DNA of 49,850 nucleotides from a virus. This document shows positions 44,765-49,850 of this stretch, in pieces (positions within the stretch are counted from its first letter, which is position 1; every line of letters starts with the position of its first letter). The position numbers and the translations under genes were made by a program. Where the stretch lies: positions 1-49,850 of the IMG/VR virus record IMGVR_UViG_3300009788_000132. One strand, given 5' to 3'. Under the pieces are notes generated by a model. That model searched no databases and was not told where the DNA came from. It saw nothing but the letters and a program-made list of their open reading frames with translations.

Positions 44765-45816
44765 TATGGCGCAACCGTTCTACCATTTTTCGTTTCGATT
44801 CCTACTCCGCCAGTAATCGCGGTTGTGCTGGAAAATACCATGTCAGTATTTTGCCCATTGTTAGCAAGTGCGCGAAATTGAGTTACTTGTGGTATAAGGG
44901 ATGCGCCGGAAACCTGGGCAACGTTAGAAATCACCCTGGTAAATGGGAGATAAATATTAAACTCATCGGTGCCGCGCGTGAATAAAAATTCTACCTGCAC
45001 ATCCGTCTCGGCGGATTGATCCAGAAAAAACTGATTGTCATCATAAAAGGGAAATGTTACTTCTAAAAGAATTTCCAAAAACCCATCCCTTATCGGCTCT
45101 GCCGAAAACTTTGGATCATCGCCGGTTAATGGTGTGCAAAAAACCGGATCACTAAGATTGTTATTTATCGTTAAGGTGAAATCCGATATACAAACCCTAT
45201 TCCCGTCTGTCAAAGCAGCGCCTACGTCACCCATTCTGACTACAGCATCATCCATTGCAACAGGTGAGGGATTAGTGCCGCTCAATCCCGTGACCGCCGC
45301 TGGTGCGTTAATAATGCCTGCCTCTCCGGTAATCAATAGATTTTTAGCCACGATAGAAGCGGTTGCTTGTAATCCGGTATCACCCCCCGATGTTCCCGTA
45401 ACAGCTAATTGAGAAACTTTGGCACCTTGATGCTCCCAAACTGTATCAGCCTTTTTTAGATTTGCGCCCGTAAAGGAAACGTTTAAGGATGTTACCGTTT
45501 GAAATTCATTGAAACCCCCGACGTCAAATGTTGCATCGCCTAACCCAAAAAGCCAAAAGTCATCAATGCCTTTAGGATTAGTTACGGATGTATCGTATAC
45601 CACTTCGATACCTAAATCCCCAGCAACGTTCAAGCCTCCCTGCCTGGTTGTTTTTATTTCGGCAACTCCGTCCAAATAGGTTGAATCAATATTCGTAAAA
45701 GCCCTATCAACCGCCTCTGTGTTATAAGTTACAATCGTATCGACTGCCACACCGGTTCCCCAGACAGTTTCTTTGCCAATTGCAAGAATGGTAGATACGC
45801 CTTGACCATCAGCCAT
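44764..45816 (-). CDS. Major tail tube protein A (350 residues)
   Basis: ILAIGKETVWGTGVAVDTIV at the N-terminus is a classic opening for phage major tail proteins. Later come DFWLFGLGDATFDVGGFNEF, SVTSLNVSF-type strands, and VQVEFLFTRGTDEFNIYLPF. It lies after the tail completion gene and before the chaperones, as expected. It would form the tail tube. The relative at 42901-44016 may have arisen by duplication. Confidence 0.75.
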   Translation of the reverse strand: MADGQGVSTILAIGKETVWGTGVAVDTIVTYNTEAVDRAFTNIDSTYLDGVAEIKTTRQGGLNVAGDLGIEVVYDTSVTNPKGIDDFWLFGLGDATFDVGGFNEFQTVTSLNVSFTGANLKKADTVWEHQGAKVSQLAVTGTSGGDTGLQATASIVAKNLLITGEAGIINAPAAVTGLSGTNPSPVAMDDAVVRMGDVGAALTDGNRVCISDFTLTINNNLSDPVFCTPLTGDDPKFSAEPIRDGFLEILLEVTFPFYDDNQFFLDQSAETDVQVEFLFTRGTDEFNIYLPFTRVISNVAQVSGASLIPQVTQFRALANNGQNTDMVFSSTTAITGGVGIETKNGRTVAP

Positions 45817-45844
45817 AATAATTTCCTTTATATTTCATGTGAAA

Positions 45845-46327
45845 CTAAATGTTATTTTCGTCAAATGTAAATTTTATATCAATCAAGATTTCTTTTTCAA
45901 TGATGTTAGTTTCTCCGGCAATCACCGGGTAATCAATTTCTCCACTCAATCGCAAGGATGAAAATCCTGAAATATTCTGCAAGTCTTTATTTAAAATCAT
46001 TTGTTTTTTTACGTCGCTGCTAAATGTTTCCATTTCAAGTAATGCTATTCCCAATGAATTTACATCTGTTTCGATACGCTTAAATAAATGCAATGATATT
46101 TGCCAATTGTCTGCCGAGTCACCCGTTTTTCCGGTAGTAAATTCACAATTTGTCATCCAGGTGTAAAACGTTCCACGCGGATTAATCCAGATTTCGTTTC
46201 CATTAATTGTGTCGGTTGTCGTGTCTGCAAATGTCACCCGGTCGATGTTGGTATTAAAATCGTTCGCTTTTTGAATATCTTGCAACATATCCTGCAATAC
46301 AATCAAAATCTCCCTTCTAATACTCAA
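45845..46327 (-). CDS. Tail terminator/completion protein (160 residues)
   Basis: MSIRREILIVLQDMLQDIQK then WINPRGTFYTWMTNCEFTTG and a final ILIDIKFTFDE. Small alpha/beta protein in the place of the tail terminator (between HK97 gp10-like and tube genes). The call is mostly from gene order. Confidence 0.6.
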   Translation of the reverse strand: MSIRREILIVLQDMLQDIQKANDFNTNIDRVTFADTTTDTINGNEIWINPRGTFYTWMTNCEFTTGKTGDSADNWQISLHLFKRIETDVNSLGIALLEMETFSSDVKKQMILNKDLQNISGFSSLRLSGEIDYPVIAGETNIIEKEILIDIKFTFDENNI

Positions 46328-46839
46328 CTTTGCACCCTTCTAACGTGGCGTTTTATTTCTTCTGCAAAGATTTTTTCAATATCGCCACGTTTTGTCGCGG
46401 CTTCAGCTGCTGGATTTAAAAACGGTCGTTTCTTTTGACCTAATCCGAATTCGTGAAACTGTGCATAAAAAACCGATGTTCCAAAAATTGCCCGGAAGTC
46501 ATCGCCGTGAATTTGAATCCTTCGTATACTATCTTGTGTTCCACCGGAACCACGCGCAAAGGAAAATTGGCCTATCAATGATCTGGAAAGTCTGCCTGTA
46601 TCTATATGTATTTTATCGCCACTTGGCGAAGATATTGAAACGCCTTTGGCAAATGTTGACCTTTGTATTTTCGTTGGTTTTCTTGGCGTTGAAATCATAA
46701 ACTCGTCGGTTGCAATAAAACCAATCTGCTGCATTGAACGTGTTAATGCCCTAAACTTTGCCCGGTCGTTATCAGTCAATTCCGCAAACATTCTTTTTAC
46801 TCCCGACGAATCAACTCTTGTAAATATTCTTACGGCCAT
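46324..46839 (-). CDS. HK97 gp10-like tail completion protein (171 residues)
   Basis: The C-terminal pattern VFYAQFHEFGLGQKKRPFLN and PAAEAATKRGDIEKIFAEEI is the signature of HK97 gp10/virion morphogenesis proteins (the FHEFG...RPFL block). They sit at the head-tail joint. It overlaps its neighbours at both ends. Confidence 0.8.
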   Translation of the reverse strand: MAVRIFTRVDSSGVKRMFAELTDNDRAKFRALTRSMQQIGFIATDEFMISTPRKPTKIQRSTFAKGVSISSPSGDKIHIDTGRLSRSLIGQFSFARGSGGTQDSIRRIQIHGDDFRAIFGTSVFYAQFHEFGLGQKKRPFLNPAAEAATKRGDIEKIFAEEIKRHVRRVQS

Positions 46840-47774
46840 TATGCAATCACGTGTTTAATTCTGTAATGATCTAAAATTAATCTGACATCTAACGGCAATT
46901 CATCCCTGACATACTCCAATGTGGCTGCACCGCCACCGGAACCGCCGGAAACAATCTTTCTCTTCAAGTGATCCGTTCCTTCGCCTTGCCCGGAATCCTT
47001 CAACCAATGATGCACTAATTTTTGAGCGGCAAGGGTTATATCGTCGGGTAACCCGAAATTCCCATTCGATATATATTCAGTATCACCGGAAAAATCATTA
47101 CCAAGTTTATATCCCAAAAGAGAGCCAAAACTTTTTATTACATTTATGCCATCACCGAATAATAATGAAAATGTTTCACCTGTCGAAATCTTCCACAATC
47201 CTGATTCGTGCGAATAAAAAACGGTATAAGTGCCATTCAAAATTATGCTTGCATTCAACTTTGCCGATATTTCATCTAGGAAATCTTCCGCTGAATAGAA
47301 TCCAGGGGTTAATACAATCGCATCCAAGCCCCCAGTATCGGATATATCAATCGTATCGTTTTGACCGGTTAAAACTATGAACCGTGAAATACCGCTGGTA
47401 TAGGAAATTCTTATATTGTTATTACCCCAGGGAATAGTAAAATCAGTTCTTAAAATTCCCTTACGTGATTCGACAACATAATCAGTAGTTTCGATAATAC
47501 TTTCCGTCAAAAACGCTCTTTCTGGATCAATTGATAATGAAAAGTTGTCATTTGCCGCATTGATATAAATCGGAGAATTTTCCAGAATCAAAATACGTTG
47601 ACCTGTTCCTGAATAATCTTCAGTTAAATCTTTTGTAATAAAATTTCGTTGACAATAATTCTTAACAACCGATGAAACCGAAAATCGAAGCGCTTCAAGA
47701 AATGACATATCCGTATCACTTGATATATTCAACCATTCACGCAAATTATTGATTGTTACCAGATTATAAATCAT
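46839..47774 (-). CDS. Head-tail connector with a large inserted domain (311 residues)
   Basis: The N-terminal part (TINNLREWLNISSDTDMSFL, RNFITKDLTEDYSGTGQRIL) is typical of gp6-like head-tail connectors. Residues ~135-225 form an insertion (LTPGFYSAEDFLDEISAKLN, YTVFYSHESGLWKISTGETF, then LLGYKLGNDFSG). That type of segment I know from other virion proteins but not usually from connectors. The connector C-terminal part resumes with LPDDITLAAQKLVHHWLKDS. Confidence 0.75.
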   Translation of the reverse strand: MIYNLVTINNLREWLNISSDTDMSFLEALRFSVSSVVKNYCQRNFITKDLTEDYSGTGQRILILENSPIYINAANDNFSLSIDPERAFLTESIIETTDYVVESRKGILRTDFTIPWGNNNIRISYTSGISRFIVLTGQNDTIDISDTGGLDAIVLTPGFYSAEDFLDEISAKLNASIILNGTYTVFYSHESGLWKISTGETFSLLFGDGINVIKSFGSLLGYKLGNDFSGDTEYISNGNFGLPDDITLAAQKLVHHWLKDSGQGEGTDHLKRKIVSGGSGGGAATLEYVRDELPLDVRLILDHYRIKHVIA

Positions 47775-48037
47775 TGCTTGCGTTTCTTTTTAGATTGTCT
47801 CGAAAAATCTTTAGTAATTCCGCCGGTGAATTCTTTCGTTTCTGATTCTTTCAATTCCTTTACGGATGCTGGATCATTTTCCGTAAACAAATTACGCCAT
47901 TGTTTTAGAACCAAATCCAAATACATCTTTGGAACTTCTATCGAATCACCCTTTGAAAGAATTACAATTTTAGAGCCCGGGTAAAGGAAGCCTCTATAGC
48001 TCCCTTTACCTGTATAGTACAATGTCTTGGTTTTCAT
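47771..48037 (-). CDS. Small head-region protein (88 residues)
   Basis: TLYYTGKGSYRGFLYPGSKI then KGDSIEVPKMYLDLVLKQWR, with a very basic end (SRQSKKKRKQ). It lies between capsid and connector genes. Possibly a head completion or decoration protein. It overlaps the connector gene by 4 bp. Confidence 0.55.
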   Translation of the reverse strand: MKTKTLYYTGKGSYRGFLYPGSKIVILSKGDSIEVPKMYLDLVLKQWRNLFTENDPASVKELKESETKEFTGGITKDFSRQSKKKRKQ

Positions 48038-48046
48038 GTTTCCCTT

Positions 48047-49576
48047 TTAGCTGGTAGCTAAGTTTATGATAGTTGACAAAAACGGAAACGTTGCGCTTGT
48101 GGTATCCCAATGGCTCTTGAAGTCAATACGGATAGAGCCAACCAGAATATTTTGTTGATGTTCAATATCCCTCGCGGTTTCAAGTAACAACGTTCGGCGA
48201 ATACCAACACTAAAAGCAGGTCGGAACACAAGCGGCAAAGTTGCCAGATTGACCGTTATTCCGTCGTGAACACCGGCGGCATTCAAATCTTCTCGACCGA
48301 ATTGGGTAGGTATAACCGGGGCATCGTGAATAAACAATAATTCACCCGTTCGGATAGTTGCCCGGTCTGCGCCGAAAGTATTTGCTGCCCATACTTGAAG
48401 ATCGGTCGAGAATTTCATATTTGTATAGACTTTAGCGCCGGGGTAGTAGGCCAAATCTCTTTGATTCAGTGCGGAATATTGACCAAGTAGGGAATTCAAT
48501 TCTTCCAATCCGTCAAGTGTGACCTTTGCGCCTGCACCTGCTACCGTTCCACCATCCACGTTCAAGGCCATCATACGAATACCGTCAAAGCCTTTCCTGA
48601 CGTCGTTGGCTGCGGTTGTGTCGGAGTCCATGTGTGTAGCGGTAGTATCGCCGTTCATAATAGCGTTATCAACACCGCGAGCAATACCATCAACCAACAT
48701 CCTTTGAATAGTAGGGATTGATGCCGCCACAGTGTCCTCAGTGGCGTTATATGATACGCGAACCCTGGAACCCATACCAACAGTCGCATAATTGAAATTG
48801 CCGGTTGGTATAGCTGTGGGTGTAACTTTCGCAGAACCATCACCCGCCGGATCATCGGTTGCAACTTCGGTGATAAGAAACGAATCAGCAAACCCGGCCT
48901 GAATCGGTTGAGTAAAAGGATCAGTTGGCATTGCTACTTGATTAAAAGACGGTGCAACCGCTAATGCCATTTGTAACAGTTCCAGGATATTGGAGCTCAT
49001 TTCGGTTGGCACCCATTCAGCACCGGCAGCGGCTCCACCTGTAGAAATCGCCTTACGCAATTCCGAATCATTATTCCACCGGTTTCCCATTGCCTTAAAG
49101 CTCTTTAGTCCTTGCATAATGATACGATAATCGTCTTTCCGTGCAACCGCAAGGGCTTTAGCTGTCAATAGCACCCGATCATTCAACTCTTTCCAGTTCT
49201 TTATTAATTCAGCATCTCTTTTTGGAAAGAACTGATCAATTTCAGAATTAAACATTTTCATCTTCCCGGATAGCGTGTTGATATCGATGGAAGAATCTTC
49301 CGGGATTTTTGTATAATCTGTTAGAACCGTATTGTCACCATCAACTTTAAACTCGGCGTTTTTCTTCTCTTTTATTTGTTCTTCCTTTTCATTCGTGCCT
49401 TGAATAGCCAACATTTCGGCGGCAACCGCCTTCGCCAACTTATCCATTGCAATAGCGTCTAAATCACCCGTAGACTTAGCGCCTTTTTCCTTTTCTTCCT
49501 GTACAATTTCTTGTGACTGCATAAAACTTTTGGCAAGCTCTTCAGCTTGTTTCTTCGTAAGGGTTTTTTCTGACAT
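48047..49576 (-). CDS. Major capsid protein, HK97 fold (509 residues)
   Basis: A charged helical N-terminal ~170 residues (delta/scaffold-like; KKQAEELAKSFMQSQEIVQE) precede the mature HK97-fold part: STGGAAAGAEWVPTEMSSNI, LQMALAVAPSFNQVAMPTDP, RGVDNAIMNGDTTATHMDSD, DLQVWAANTFGADRATIRTG and RRTLLLETARDIEHQQNILV. The boundary near KAISTGGAAAG would be a protease site in many phages. It follows a protease or scaffold gene and precedes the connectors. Confidence 0.9.
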   Translation of the reverse strand: MSEKTLTKKQAEELAKSFMQSQEIVQEEKEKGAKSTGDLDAIAMDKLAKAVAAEMLAIQGTNEKEEQIKEKKNAEFKVDGDNTVLTDYTKIPEDSSIDINTLSGKMKMFNSEIDQFFPKRDAELIKNWKELNDRVLLTAKALAVARKDDYRIIMQGLKSFKAMGNRWNNDSELRKAISTGGAAAGAEWVPTEMSSNILELLQMALAVAPSFNQVAMPTDPFTQPIQAGFADSFLITEVATDDPAGDGSAKVTPTAIPTGNFNYATVGMGSRVRVSYNATEDTVAASIPTIQRMLVDGIARGVDNAIMNGDTTATHMDSDTTAANDVRKGFDGIRMMALNVDGGTVAGAGAKVTLDGLEELNSLLGQYSALNQRDLAYYPGAKVYTNMKFSTDLQVWAANTFGADRATIRTGELLFIHDAPVIPTQFGREDLNAAGVHDGITVNLATLPLVFRPAFSVGIRRTLLLETARDIEHQQNILVGSIRIDFKSHWDTTSATFPFLSTIINLATS

Positions 49577-49577
49577 T

Positions 49578-49850
49578 TTAAACCCCTTTCTTATCTTTAC
49601 TATTTAATTGAGACTCTAACATCTCAAGAAACTGTTGATCGCTAACAGCTTCCTCTTTTGTTTCTTTGTTTTCTGGTTTTGGCATATCAAGCATTTTTAA
49701 AATGCTTTCTATACTTTTTAATGATTGTGTCATCTCTTGCAAGAAACTTTGTTCATCTTTAATTGTTTCTTTTGGAACAGGTGTTCCAGGTGTTCCAGGT
49801 GTTCCAGGTGTTCCAGGTGTTCCATTTTCCGAATTGATTTGCTGTTGAGC
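49578..49850 (-). CDS. C-terminal part of a scaffold or prohead protease (partial)
   Basis: Open to the right window edge; 90 residues visible. It begins with Gln-rich QQQINSENG, five GTP repeats, then a helical acidic end (FLQEMTQSLKSIESILKMLD, FLEMLESQLNSKDKKGV). Its place directly ahead of the capsid gene, with the stop one base before that ATG, fits a scaffold or protease-scaffold fusion. The defining part is outside the window. Confidence 0.6.
   Translation of the reverse strand, partial: AQQQINSENGTPGTPGTPGTPGTPVPKETIKDEQSFLQEMTQSLKSIESILKMLDMPKPENKETKEEAVSDQQFLEMLESQLNSKDKKGV
49780..49824. repeat. Five perfect 9-bp tandem repeats (GTP codons)
   Basis: GGTGTTCCA on the plus strand is repeated five times without change, giving Gly-Thr-Pro repeats in the leftward protein. 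Perfect short repeats like this are length-variable. The reverse reading also gives GVP repeats, an antisense coincidence. Confidence 0.85.

Noticed and set aside
49666-49848. Rightward frame with GVP repeats
   Set aside because: It is the reverse reading of the GTP repeats in a leftward gene that ends one base before the capsid start.
1-49850. Bacteroidota-type expression signals (-33 TTTG and -7 TAnnTTTG)
   Set aside because: Strong Shine-Dalgarno sites and TTGACA/TATTAT promoters were found instead, so a typical Bacteroidota host was not assumed.
1-49850. General recoding of TAG
   Set aside because: TAG ends ordinary genes, for example at 23765-23767, so the in-frame TAG at 28628 is treated as local.

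Overview
The window is almost all of a tailed, siphovirus-like double-stranded DNA phage genome. It is AT-rich, densely packed and full of small genes. Leftward transcription leaves the window inside the portal gene at base 1, and a gene enters from base 49850 just ahead of the major capsid gene. Portal, protease or scaffold, then capsid is the usual order, so the sequence is probably a circular map cut inside the head module, with only a short stretch missing. Clear Shine-Dalgarno sites (AAGGAG) and sigma70-like promoters (TTGACA, 17 bp, TATTAT or TACATT) argue against a typical Bacteroidota host. Sec signal peptides ending in FSQ, VAQ or FAQ, lipoproteins and an apparent outer-membrane barrel point to a Gram-negative host, perhaps another FCB-group lineage. 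The host is inference only.

Layout. 1-6747 (minus): portal, small proteins, large terminase (frameshifted in this sequence), small terminase, a TET-associated-type DNA glycosyltransferase, a ParB-domain protein and small exported proteins. 6793-7852 (minus): a small phage protein behind a structured RNA leader, and an exported barrel-like protein. 7931-11344 (minus): a promoter followed by ten small genes, most separated by sequences with the architecture of integron attC sites. This looks like a gene-cassette array without a visible integrase. 11355-17561 (minus): replication and recombination genes (DnaC-like loader, initiator with internal iteron-like repeats, RecT, PD-(D/E)XK exonuclease), led by a promoter with an operator palindrome. 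17681-25638 (plus): a divergent accessory operon with a ribbon-helix-helix regulator, two GIY-YIG-type nucleases, a membrane-anchored helix-turn-helix protein, a coupling-protein-like FtsK/HerA ATPase, lipoproteins, a ParB-adenine methyltransferase fusion and an overlapping PD-(D/E)XK-like nuclease. 25633-27765 and 30503-49850 (minus): the tail and head module, read from capsid through connectors, two tail-tube-like proteins, frameshifted tail chaperones, tape measure, beta-helix proteins and a family of paralogous tail-tip proteins. 28011-30506 (plus): small accessory genes under their own promoter, set into the tail module.

Three features cut across modules. First, 5' leaders with two interleaved inverted repeats (order A-B-A'-B'), a U-rich tract and a Shine-Dalgarno site occur ahead of three genes on both strands, and G-U wobbles show the structure is favoured in the sense RNA. 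A simpler terminator-like hairpin precedes portal. Second, near-perfect copies of the bacterial parS sequence TGTTTCACGTGAAACA are scattered through a genome that encodes two ParB-domain proteins. Third, DNA modification is prominent: a base glycosyltransferase is translationally coupled to the terminase genes, and a ParB-methyltransferase is coupled to a nuclease.

All function calls come from reading motifs and gene order by eye; no database search was run.
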